A DNA stretch of 64,000 nucleotides from Chersky-806 sp038252255 (GTDB lineage Bacteria > Actinomycetota > Acidimicrobiia > IMCC26256 > JAENVU01): positions 217,669-281,668 of the forward strand of contig JBBSAM010000002.1 in assembly GCA_038252255.1 (NCBI GenBank). Reading direction: 5' to 3'. Each line of letters begins with the position of its first letter. Within the stretch, counting starts at the first letter, position 1. The position numbers and the translations under genes are program-made. Shown in pieces: positions 57,676-64,000 of this stretch. The notes beneath the pieces were generated by a model. The model had not been told where the DNA came from. It was given only the letters and a program-made list of their open reading frames with translations, and made no database searches.

Positions 57676-57975
57676 TCAGCTGAACCCGAGCTGCCCGTAC
57701 GTGTTGCAGAGGCCGAACGCGTTGATGGCCAGGAACGAGGCGATGATGAGGGCGACGGGGATGCGGTGCCAGCCGCGCATGAGCCGGCGGCCGCCCATCG
57801 GGGCGGGCATGTACCACTCGGGCAGCGCGTGGTCCGAGCCGGATCCGACCAGATCCCAGAGGCTCACCGCATCGTCGTCCAGCTCGGTGTCGGGATCGGC
57901 GGCGAGGGCGAGGGCGCAGAGCTCGTCGTCGGTCAGCTCGTGATACGGCACCGCAGGTGTGTCCACAACCGGCAT
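57676..57975 (-). CDS. small membrane protein, hypothetical
   Basis: A 99-residue protein: acidic, soluble N-terminus (PYHELTDDELCALALAADPDTELDDD), then a Trp/Pro/Gly region (LPEWYMPAPMGGRRLMRGWHR) and one C-terminal hydrophobic helix (IPVALIIASFLAINAFGLCNTYG). Two Cys. The ATG at 57975 follows AGAGGTG. It is divergent to the molybdoenzyme gene at 58103 and so may be expressed from the shared region. Unknown function. Confidence 0.65.
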   Translation of the reverse strand: MPVVDTPAVPYHELTDDELCALALAADPDTELDDDAVSLWDLVGSGSDHALPEWYMPAPMGGRRLMRGWHRIPVALIIASFLAINAFGLCNTYGQLGFS

Positions 57976-58102
57976 GAGCACCTCTTTCGCTCGTCGCCGA
58001 AGCGTACCCGTCGACCGGCGGGCAGAATCGTCGGCGCGGCACGGCTCCACCTGCTTGCATAACGTCGCGGCTGCGAGAGACCGCCGCCGAAACGAGGTCG
58101 TG

Positions 58103-58714
58103 ATGTCGAAGCTCACTCGCGGGTTCATGGGGCGCAGCCGGGGGACGCGTGATCCTCGGCTGCCACCGGGCCAGTACGACGCCGGGCGCAGCTGGCCGGT
58201 GCTGAACGCCGAAGCCACGCCGAAGCTCTCCACCGCGGACTGGACGTTCTCCGTCGAAGGGCTCACCGAGCAGCCGACCACCTGGACCTGGGACGAGATC
58301 CACGCGCTCCCGCCGTCGACGTACGACGGCGCGATTCACTGCGTCACGACGTGGTCCAAGTTCGACATGATGTTTGCCGGTGTCTCCGTCGACACGCTCT
58401 TGGAGATCGCGCGGCCGTTGCCCACCGCGACCCACGTGATGGCGTTCTCCCACACCGGCTACACCACGAACCTGCCCCTCGCCGACGTGACGGGCGGGAA
58501 GGCGTGGGTCGCGTGGGAGGTCGACGGTGAGACGCTGCCGGTGGATCACGGGGGCCCGGCGCGGTTGCTCGTACCGCACCTCTACTTCTGGAAGAGCGCC
58601 AAGTGGGTGGCCGGGCTCACGCTCATGGACCACGACGAGCCGGGCTTCTGGGAGCGCAACGGGTACCACGATCGCGGCGACCCCTGGCTCGAGCAGCGCT
58701 ACCAGGGCGATTGA
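58103..58714 (+). CDS. sulfite oxidase-like molybdopterin oxidoreductase
   Basis: A 203-residue cytoplasmic molybdoenzyme domain without signal peptide. The Mo-binding Cys is C80 in DGAIHCVTTWSKFD, followed by a conserved YTTNLPLADV segment and HGGPARLLVPHLYFWKSAKWVAGL, the signature of the YedY/MSuOx molybdopterin fold. Small 'sulfite oxidase-like oxidoreductases' pair with a flavin reductase, which is the next gene (4 bp gap). Substrate unknown; sulfoxide- or nitro-type reduction is possible. The ATG at 58103 is preceded by an in-frame GTG. Confidence 0.88.
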   Translation: MSKLTRGFMGRSRGTRDPRLPPGQYDAGRSWPVLNAEATPKLSTADWTFSVEGLTEQPTTWTWDEIHALPPSTYDGAIHCVTTWSKFDMMFAGVSVDTLLEIARPLPTATHVMAFSHTGYTTNLPLADVTGGKAWVAWEVDGETLPVDHGGPARLLVPHLYFWKSAKWVAGLTLMDHDEPGFWERNGYHDRGDPWLEQRYQGD

Positions 58715-58718
58715 CCGC

Positions 58719-59429
58719 ATGGTCGACCCCACCACGCCATCCACGTGGCAGACCGCGACGGTCGTGCGCATCGCGCCGGAGACCGGCAACGCGAAGACCT
58801 TCACGCTCCGGCTCGAGCGCCCGACACCGCACCGCGCCGGTCAGCACTATGTGATCCGGCTCACGGCACCCGATGGCTACACCGCGTCGCGCTCGTACTC
58901 CGTTGCCTCGGCGCCGGACGGGTCGGCGGAGCTCGACTTCACCGTCGAGCGCCTCGCCGACGGCGAAGTCTCGACCTTCTTGCACGACGTCGCCGAGCCG
59001 GGTGACGAGCTCGAGGTGCGCGGGCCGATCGGTGGTTGGTTCGTCTGGGAGGGCGAGACGCCGGCGTTGCTGATCGGTGGTGGATCCGGAGTGGTCCCGC
59101 TCATGGCCATGCTGCGCCTCGCCCGCCGCACCGGTCGCTCGCACCTCGTCCGGCTCGTCGTCTCCACCCGATCACCCGAGGACCTGTACTACGCGGCCGA
59201 GCTGCCCGGACCGGAGACGACCATCGTCTACACGCGGACCAACCCACCCGATCTCGCGCGCCCGGCCGGCCGGCTCGTCGCCTCCGATCTCCCCGATTCG
59301 CTCGATCCGGCCACGGTCGCCTACGTGTGCGGCTCCGACGGGTTCGCCAACACGGCGACCGACATCCTGATCGGCTCGGGTGTGCCGGCGAGCTCGATCC
59401 GCGTCGAGCGCTTCGGACCGTCCGGCTGA
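58719..59429 (+). CDS. FAD-dependent NAD(P)H oxidoreductase, partner of the molybdoenzyme
   Basis: A 236-residue ferredoxin-reductase-fold protein. FAD-binding SRSYSVASAP near residue 52, pyridine-nucleotide loop LLIGGGSGVVPLMAMLRLA and a C-terminal YVCGSDGFANTATDIL. No [2Fe-2S] domain. It starts 4 bp after the molybdoenzyme stop, a typical pairing in which it passes electrons from NAD(P)H to the Mo center. Confidence 0.9.
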   Translation: MVDPTTPSTWQTATVVRIAPETGNAKTFTLRLERPTPHRAGQHYVIRLTAPDGYTASRSYSVASAPDGSAELDFTVERLADGEVSTFLHDVAEPGDELEVRGPIGGWFVWEGETPALLIGGGSGVVPLMAMLRLARRTGRSHLVRLVVSTRSPEDLYYAAELPGPETTIVYTRTNPPDLARPAGRLVASDLPDSLDPATVAYVCGSDGFANTATDILIGSGVPASSIRVERFGPSG

Positions 59430-59471
59430 GCCGCCGAAACCCGGCCCGTCTCGCGTGGCGCGCGTGCTGAG

Positions 59472-59897
59472 ATGGACGGCGTGCCGCCGATCCTGCATCT
59501 GTCCCTTCCGATCCGTGATCTGGCGGAGATCCGTACGTTCTACGTCGACGTGCTGGGGTGTGAGATCGGCCGCGAACGCCCGACGTTCATCGACGTCTGG
59601 TTCTACGGGCTGCAGCTCACGCTGCAGGAGCACCCCGATCAGTTGCTCAACGACGAGCAACGCGGCAACCGGCACTTCGGCGTCGCGCTCGGCGCCGATG
59701 AGCTCACCGCGCTCCTGGCCCGGCTCGACACGCATGCCGTCGAGTGGCTCAGCCCGGTGTGCACCGACTACGCCGGTACGCCGCGGGAGCAGACCAAGGC
59801 GAAGCTGCTCGACCCGAGTGGCAACGTGATCGAGCTGAAGACCTACGTGGACCCGGCGGCGGCCTTCGAGTCGGGGGTCATACCGGGAAGACGGTGA
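59472..59897 (+). CDS. VOC (glyoxalase/bleomycin resistance) superfamily protein
   Basis: A 141-residue vicinal-oxygen-chelate protein: ILHLSLPIRDLAEIRTFYVDVLGCEIGRERPTFIDVWFYG opens the first beta-alpha-beta-beta-beta unit; NRHFGVALGADELTALLARLD and KAKLLDPSGNVIELKTYVDP form the second. His in HLSLP and E in IELK are likely metal ligands. Substrate unknown. Its 3' end overlaps the convergent molybdate ABC ATPase gene by 20 bp. Confidence 0.88.
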   Translation: MDGVPPILHLSLPIRDLAEIRTFYVDVLGCEIGRERPTFIDVWFYGLQLTLQEHPDQLLNDEQRGNRHFGVALGADELTALLARLDTHAVEWLSPVCTDYAGTPREQTKAKLLDPSGNVIELKTYVDPAAAFESGVIPGRR

Positions 59898-60927
59898 CGT
59901 CCGTCGCCTTCACCGCCGTCCACACCTCCGTGCCTTCGACGAGCTCGAGCTCGAGCACGGCCGCGGGAGTGATCTCGGCGACCAATGGGACCGCGCCGGC
60001 GACGCGCACACGAACCCGGTCGCCCAGCTGCTCGATGCTGTCGATCCGACCCATCGTGACGTTCCGTGGGCTCCCGGTCGGTTGCTCCCGGTGCAGCGAC
60101 ACGGAACGGGGATGAACCGCGGCGAGCACCTCACCGCTTCCCGCGTCCGGGACGATGAGCGAGGCGCCGCTCGGCAGCTCGACGTGATCGCCGCGCGCGA
60201 TGCCACGCAGCAGGCTGACCCCCACCAGCTCCGCGACGTAGGGCGAGCGCGGCTTCGCGGAGACGTCGGCAAACGTCCCCGTCTGGACGACCCGGCCGTG
60301 CTCGAGGATGAGCAGACGGTCGGCGAGCGCGGCCGCGTCGAGCGGGTCGTGGGTGACGAGCAGGCGCATCCCGGCGAACGAGGCGAGCTGCGCGCGCAGG
60401 TCGCGGCGTACGGCGCCGCGGGCGCTCTGGTCGAGCGCGGCGAGCGGCTCGTCGAGCAGCAGGAGCCGGGGCTCGGTTGCCGTCGCGCGGGCGAGCGCGA
60501 CCCGTTGCGCTTGACCACCCGAGAGCTCGTGGGGCTTGCCGCCCGCCCGGTCCGCGAGACCCGAGCGCGCGAGCGATGCCGCCGCGGCCTGGCGCGCGAC
60601 TCCTCGTCGCGTTCCCCGGCTCCGCAAGCCGAACGCCACGTTCTCGAGCACCGAGAGATGCGGGAAGAGCAGGTAGTCCTGGAAGACGACGCCGATGGGT
60701 CGGTGTTCGGGAGGGACGAAGGTGCGGGCACCGTCGTCGACGATGGTGCCGTCGAGCTCGATCAGGCCCCGGTCGATCGCAAGGAGCCCGGCCAGCGCGC
60801 GGAGCAGCGTCGTCTTCCCGGCCCCGTTCGGACCCAGGATCGCGACGGTCTCGCCGTCGTCGGCGCGCAGCTCGACGTCGAGGTCCAGGGACCCGAGGTG
60901 CAGGACGATGCGTGCGGCGAGGCTCAT
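59878..60927 (-). CDS. modC: molybdate ABC transporter ATP-binding protein
   Basis: A 349-residue ABC ATPase. Walker A GPNGAGKTT at 32-40, Q-loop VVFQDYLLFPHLSV, signature LSGGQAQRVALARA, Walker B LLLLDEPLAALD and switch VTHDPLDAAALADR. The C-terminal ~110 residues have a TOBE/molybdate-binding (Mop-like) domain (VTMGRIDSIEQLGDRVRVRVAGAVPLVAEIT). It hydrolyses ATP on the inner membrane to import molybdate. The ATG at 60927 overlaps the permease stop (ATGA); upstream in-frame codons belong to the modB 3' end. Confidence 0.9.
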   Translation of the reverse strand: MSLAARIVLHLGSLDLDVELRADDGETVAILGPNGAGKTTLLRALAGLLAIDRGLIELDGTIVDDGARTFVPPEHRPIGVVFQDYLLFPHLSVLENVAFGLRSRGTRRGVARQAAAASLARSGLADRAGGKPHELSGGQAQRVALARATATEPRLLLLDEPLAALDQSARGAVRRDLRAQLASFAGMRLLVTHDPLDAAALADRLLILEHGRVVQTGTFADVSAKPRSPYVAELVGVSLLRGIARGDHVELPSGASLIVPDAGSGEVLAAVHPRSVSLHREQPTGSPRNVTMGRIDSIEQLGDRVRVRVAGAVPLVAEITPAAVLELELVEGTEVWTAVKATDVTVFPV

Positions 60928-61715
60928 CCGGCCCCGAGCCAACGCTCACGCAAGAGCGCGAGAACGGCGACGCACACCGCCAGCAGCACGACGCTGAGAC
61001 CGACAGCCACCTCCGGCTTCGACTGGAGCAACAGGTACACCGCGAGTGGGGTGGTCTGGGTGCGGCCCTGGATGTTGCCGGCGAACGTGATCGTGGCGCC
61101 GAACTCTCCCAGTGCACGCGCCCAGGCCAGCGCGGCGCCCGCGATGAGCCCGGGCAGGATCATCGGCAGCGTGACGCGCCGAGCGACGGTGAGCGGTCCC
61201 GCGCCGAGCGTCGCCGCCGCGTCCTCGTACCGTCGATCCATCGAGCGCAACGCGGCTTCCACGGTGATGACGAGGAACGGCATCGCCACGAACGTCTCGG
61301 CCATGATCACCGCGGCCGTCGAGTACGTGAGCTGGATGTCGAACCACCGGTACAGGTACTGCCCGACCAGGCCCTGGAGACCGAAGGCGTAGAACAACCC
61401 GACCCCGCCCACGACGGGCGGGACCACGAGCGGCAAGAGGACGATCGCTCGCACCACGGAACGACCCGGGAACGAGACCCGGGCCAGAACCCAGGCGAGG
61501 GGAACGCCGAAGAGCACGGACAGCGCGGTGGCCCACAGCGAGCAGATCAGCGACAGTCGCAGCGCCGCGGTGGCTTCCGGTGTCTCGAGGTCCGTCCAGA
61601 GGCGTCTCCACGGCACCTGCTGGACCAGACCGATGATCGGGAGCGCGATGAACGCGAACCCGATGAGCGCGACGAGCACCGCCAACCACGGCGTCCGCCG
61701 CCCGCGCCGGCTCAC
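60924..61715 (-). CDS. modB: molybdate ABC transporter permease
   Basis: A 263-residue inner-membrane permease with about six hydrophobic helices (LAVLVALIGFAFIALPIIGLV, AALRLSLICSLWATALSVLFG, AIVLLPLVVPPVVGGVGLFYA). The EAA loop is seen in YEDAAATLGAGPLTVARRVTLP. ModB-type DxxMG region near FAGNIQGRTQTTPLAVYLLLQ. GTG start at 61715 overlaps the modA stop (GTGA). Confidence 0.9.
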   Translation of the reverse strand: MSRRGRRTPWLAVLVALIGFAFIALPIIGLVQQVPWRRLWTDLETPEATAALRLSLICSLWATALSVLFGVPLAWVLARVSFPGRSVVRAIVLLPLVVPPVVGGVGLFYAFGLQGLVGQYLYRWFDIQLTYSTAAVIMAETFVAMPFLVITVEAALRSMDRRYEDAAATLGAGPLTVARRVTLPMILPGLIAGAALAWARALGEFGATITFAGNIQGRTQTTPLAVYLLLQSKPEVAVGLSVVLLAVCVAVLALLRERWLGAG

Positions 61716-62530
61716 GATGGCGCGAGGAACCCGAACGAGCGCAGGGTCGCCTGGCCCCGGCTGGACATGACGTAGTCGATGAACGCCTGCGAGGTGGCCC
61801 TGCTCGCGCTCGACCGGAGCGTCGCGATCGGATACGTCGCGATCGCGTTCTGCGGGTCCGGGATCGTCACGCTGCCGACGGTCCTGCCTGCCGTCGCGGC
61901 ATCCGTCACGTAGACGATTGCGGCGTCTGCGTCGCCCGTCGTCACTGCGGCGAGCGTGGCCTTCACGTCGAGACCCCGCGTGACCTTGGTCTCCGGGATG
62001 GTCACCCCCGCGGCCCGCAGGACCTGCGCGGCGTACGTCCCGCAGGGGACCGTCGGACCGCAGAGCGAGACGGTGCCCAGGCCGGCCAGATCGGCCAACG
62101 TCCTGACGTGCTTCGGGTTCCCGGGCTTCGTCACGATGATCAGCTTGTTCTTCGCGAAGATCCGGGGTGCCCCGTCGATGAGCCTCGCGGCCACGAGCTT
62201 GTTCATGTTCTCCTCGTCGGCCGAGGCGAAGGTGTCGATCCCGGCTCCGTTGGTCTGCTGGATCTGCAGGGCCAGCGTCCCCGACGATCCCGGGTTGAAC
62301 GTCACGGTCGCGCGGGCGTTCGCCGCGGTGAAGTCCCTCCCGATCTTCCCGAACGCCTCGGTCAACGACGCGGCGTCGGAGACGTTGATCGTGCCGTCCA
62401 ACTGCGAGACCGTCGTGGTGCGCGTCGACGACGCACCGCGGCTGCTGCCCGAGCCGTCACTGCTGCAACCCGCCGCGACGAGTGCCACCACCACGGCGAC
62501 GACGAGCCACAGCTTCACGTGCTTGCGCAC
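61712..62530 (-). CDS. modA: molybdate ABC transporter substrate-binding lipoprotein
   Basis: A 272-residue lipoprotein. Signal peptide core WLVVAVVVALVAAGCSS with lipobox Cys ~22. The mature part is a type II periplasmic-binding fold with INVSDAASLTEAFGKIG, FNPGSSGTLALQIQQ, AADEENMNKLV and DAAIVYVTDA, the ModA pattern of oxyanion-binding Ser residues (SDAAS, GSSG). Binds molybdate (or tungstate) and hands it to ModB. The ATG at 62530 lies 24 bp downstream of the HTH-TOBE gene stop. First gene of modABC. Confidence 0.9.
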   Translation of the reverse strand: MRKHVKLWLVVAVVVALVAAGCSSDGSGSSRGASSTRTTTVSQLDGTINVSDAASLTEAFGKIGRDFTAANARATVTFNPGSSGTLALQIQQTNGAGIDTFASADEENMNKLVAARLIDGAPRIFAKNKLIIVTKPGNPKHVRTLADLAGLGTVSLCGPTVPCGTYAAQVLRAAGVTIPETKVTRGLDVKATLAAVTTGDADAAIVYVTDAATAGRTVGSVTIPDPQNAIATYPIATLRSSASRATSQAFIDYVMSSRGQATLRSFGFLAPS

Positions 62531-62554
62531 CGGCGCCCTCCCTGGTGCCGCGAG

Positions 62555-62953
62555 CTAGTCGCCCGGCGGCACTTCGATGATCACGTTGGTGGCCTTCACC
62601 ACTGCGACGGCGAGATCCCCGACCTCGATGCCGAGCTCCTCGGCGCCTTCGCGCGTGATCAGCGACACGACGCGGTGGGGACCGGACTGCACCTCGACGA
62701 TCGCGGTGAGCGTGTCCAGCTCGATCCGCGTGACGACGCCGACGAAGCGGTTGCGCGCCGACTGCACCATGCCGTCGAGCTCGAAGCGCTTGGCGTTCTC
62801 GGTGAGGAACCGGGCGAGGTCCTTGCCGTCGATGTCGCGTTGCCCACCCGGAGTGCGGACGGTCTTCAGCCGGCCCTCGTCACCCCACCGGCGCACGGTG
62901 TCGACGCTGACGCCCAACAGCTCTGCGGCCTGACCCGGTCGAAAAGACGGCAT
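62555..62953 (-). CDS. HTH (excisionase/MerR-like) - TOBE molybdate-responsive regulator
   Basis: A 132-residue fusion of an N-terminal helix-turn-helix of the excisionase/MerR type (FRPGQAAELLGVSVDTVRRWGDEGRL, residues ~3-30) with a wing-like QRDIDGKDLARFL and a C-terminal TOBE domain (SARNRFVGVVTRIELDTLTAIVEV..., ~65-130) that binds molybdate. It probably senses molybdate and controls modABC just downstream. It replaces the LysR-type ModE of other bacteria. An IS1595-type element has inserted just upstream of its ATG. Confidence 0.88.
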   Translation of the reverse strand: MPSFRPGQAAELLGVSVDTVRRWGDEGRLKTVRTPGGQRDIDGKDLARFLTENAKRFELDGMVQSARNRFVGVVTRIELDTLTAIVEVQSGPHRVVSLITREGAEELGIEVGDLAVAVVKATNVIIEVPPGD

Positions 62954-62977
62954 ATGCAGGAAATCTAGCCGCTTCGT

Positions 62978-63865
62978 GGCGCATCTGCGGAGATGTGTTA
63001 CTTGACAAACCCATGATCTGAGATAGAGTATTGGGCATGGACATGCTCTCCCTCGCAGACCGGATCCCCGACGAAACCAGCGCATACAAGATGCTGGAAG
63101 ACCTGCGCTGGGCCGGTCGTCCAGTCTGCCCCCACTGCGGGTCAGTCTCGGAGAACCACTACTTCCTGACCCCCAAGAACGGTGCCCGCAAGACCCGCAC
63201 CGGCAACTATTCCAGTCGCCGGGTCTGGAAGTGCCGGGATTGCCGCAAGCAGTTCACCGTCCTGGTCGGCACGATCTTCCACGGCACTCGCGTCTCGCTG
63301 CGGACCTGGATCTTCGTCATCTTCGAGATGTGCTCGAACAAGAACGGGATCGCAGCTCGCGAGATCGAGCGCCGCTACAAGGTCAAGCCCAAGACGGCAT
63401 GGTTTATGACCCAGCGGATCCGTGAAGCCATGAAGCGCGAACCGCTCGCCGGTCTCCTCACCGGCACGATCATTGCGGACGAGACCTACATCGGCGGCAA
63501 GCCGAAGAACCGCCACGGCGGCATGAAGTCCCTGTACCAGCGCGACCGGTACGTGGACACCAAGACGCCGGTCCTCTCCCTCGTGAACCGCGAGACCGGC
63601 GAAGTCCGGTCGCAGGTGCTTCCGAAGGTGACCGGCGCGACGCTCCGCAAGGCGATCTCGGAGCAGGTCGACATGGCCAACTCGCACTTGGAGACCGACG
63701 AGCTATCCGGCTACCGGAAGGTCGGTTTCAAGTTCCAGTCCCACGAGACCGTGAAGCACGCGGTCCAGGAGTACGCCCGCGGCACCGTGACCACGAACCA
63801 GGTCGAGGGCTTCTTCGGCCAGTTGAAGCGGTCAGTGGATGGCACCCACCACCACGTCAGTGGCC
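62978..63865 (+). mobile_element. IS1595-family insertion sequence, 3' part cut by an IS3 element
   Basis: Contains an IS1595-type transposase gene truncated at 63865/63866, where IS3-family sequence begins. The left end is estimated at about 62978, just upstream of the regulator start, because the IR itself was not identified; the right end is lost to the second element. Confidence 0.6.
63002..63029 (+). promoter_or_regulatory. transposase promoter, possibly leaderless
   Basis: TTGACA (63002-63007), 16-bp spacer and TAGAGT (63024-63029). The expected transcript start at about 63036 coincides with the transposase ATG at 63037, so the mRNA may be leaderless. Confidence 0.5.
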
Positions 63866-63951
63866 TGACCCCGATTGGTGGTCCGCTCGCTATGAGAGTG
63901 CTGGTTCGGGTTGGAGATTGGTCCAGCGCGCAGCGTACGCGGCTGGGGTGA
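63037..63951 (+). pseudogene. IS1595-family (ISXO2-type) transposase, C-terminus replaced
   Basis: Transposase of the DDE ISXO2-like type: zinc fingers CPHCGS and CRDC near the N-terminus, and catalytic residues D148 (ADETYIGG), D221 (ETDELSGY) and E257 (NQVEGFFGQLKRS), numbered from the ATG at 63037. The normal DGTHHHVS block is reached at ~275, but the next ~35 family residues are missing: IS3 sequence takes over at 63866 and supplies 28 foreign codons and the stop at 63951. Activity is probably lost or reduced. Confidence 0.8.
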
Positions 63952-64000
63952 ACATGCCGAGGCTGGAGTGCGGCCGTCGGGTGTTGTAGTCGATGCGCCA
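63866..64000 (-). mobile_element. IS3-family insertion sequence, partial at window end
   Basis: Starts with TGACCCCGATTGGTGGTCCGC at the junction with the interrupted IS1595 gene, as expected of an IS3-type terminus (TG...), and continues to the end of the window with the 3' end of its transposase on the minus strand. Confidence 0.75.
63890..64000 (-). CDS. IS3-family transposase OrfB (integrase core), 3' end only
   Basis: The last 36 codons of an integrase-type transposase enter from beyond the window and stop at 63890-63892 (TAG). The visible product contains WRIDYNTRRPHSSLGMFTPAAYAARW, the well-known C-terminal YN-x-x-RPHSSLG-x-TPAEFA block of the rve domain in IS3 and IS481-type transposases. 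The rest of the protein lies outside. Confidence 0.85.
   Translation of the reverse strand, partial: WRIDYNTRRPHSSLGMFTPAAYAARWTNLQPEPALS

Noticed and set aside
1..64000. tRNA, rRNA or CRISPR array
   Set aside because: No clover-leaf, rRNA-like or regularly spaced repeat seen on reading; a tRNAscan/Infernal run would settle it.

Overview
The window is high-GC chromosomal DNA of an actinomycete-like bacterium. G/C dominates third codon positions, GTG and TTG starts are common, and many stops and starts overlap as ATGA or GTGA. The protein families (DUF1918, DUF2804, SCO6745-like, DevR/DevS, multiple universal stress proteins) point to Actinomycetota. The mix is not that of a Mycobacterium, and a deep-branching lineage such as Acidimicrobiia is a guess. 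I saw no rRNA, tRNA or CRISPR array.

Region 1 (about 0.4-31.4 kb) is the most notable part: it looks like a compact dormancy/hypoxia regulon of the mycobacterial DosR (DevR) type gathered in one place. It encodes a DevS-like GAF-GAF histidine kinase and a DevR-like regulator whose recognition helix is nearly that of M. tuberculosis DosR. Twelve 14-bp sites of the form GGGNCNNNNGNCCC, the DosR-box pattern, lie in front of its transcription units. The genes under these sites are five universal stress proteins, an APH/P-loop kinase (Rv2004c-like), a phosphoribosyltransferase-hydrolase and an erythromycin-esterase-like protein (the two halves related to Rv0571c/Rv2030c), an M50 protease with a CBS segment (Rv2625c-like), two split-barrel flavin-type proteins, two zinc alcohol dehydrogenases, a histone-H1-like protein, a flavodoxin, a carbamoyltransferase plus carbamate kinase, a PEP synthase, a multicopper oxidase, and a P1B-5-type ATPase with a C-terminal hemerythrin domain. 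Together they suggest a programme for low oxygen: substrate-level ATP from carbamoyl phosphate, pyruvate/PEP rerouting, alcohol/aldehyde redox balancing, metal and oxygen handling, and nucleoid protection.

Region 2 (31.4-53.9 kb) is ordinary chromosome: a lipoprotein, an acyl-CoA dehydrogenase, a large LuxR-type ATPase regulator, small cupin/EthD/nitronate-monooxygenase catabolic genes, inorganic pyrophosphatase, several DUF proteins, a DODA-type dioxygenase, a TetR regulator, a secreted HExxH protein with a structured-looking leader, and a MOSC/CPBP-protease/lipoprotein operon.

Region 3 (54.0-57.3 kb) is a TetR-controlled operon for an unusual anchored protein combining a YceI domain, a c-type heme site and a copper type II monooxygenase, followed by a small membrane protein. 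A perfect 14-bp palindrome precedes it.

Region 4 (57.3-63.0 kb) is a molybdenum module: a sulfite-oxidase-like molybdoenzyme, its flavin reductase partner, modABC and an HTH-TOBE regulator. The window ends in nested insertion sequences: an IS1595-family transposase gene cut near its 3' end by an IS3-family element.
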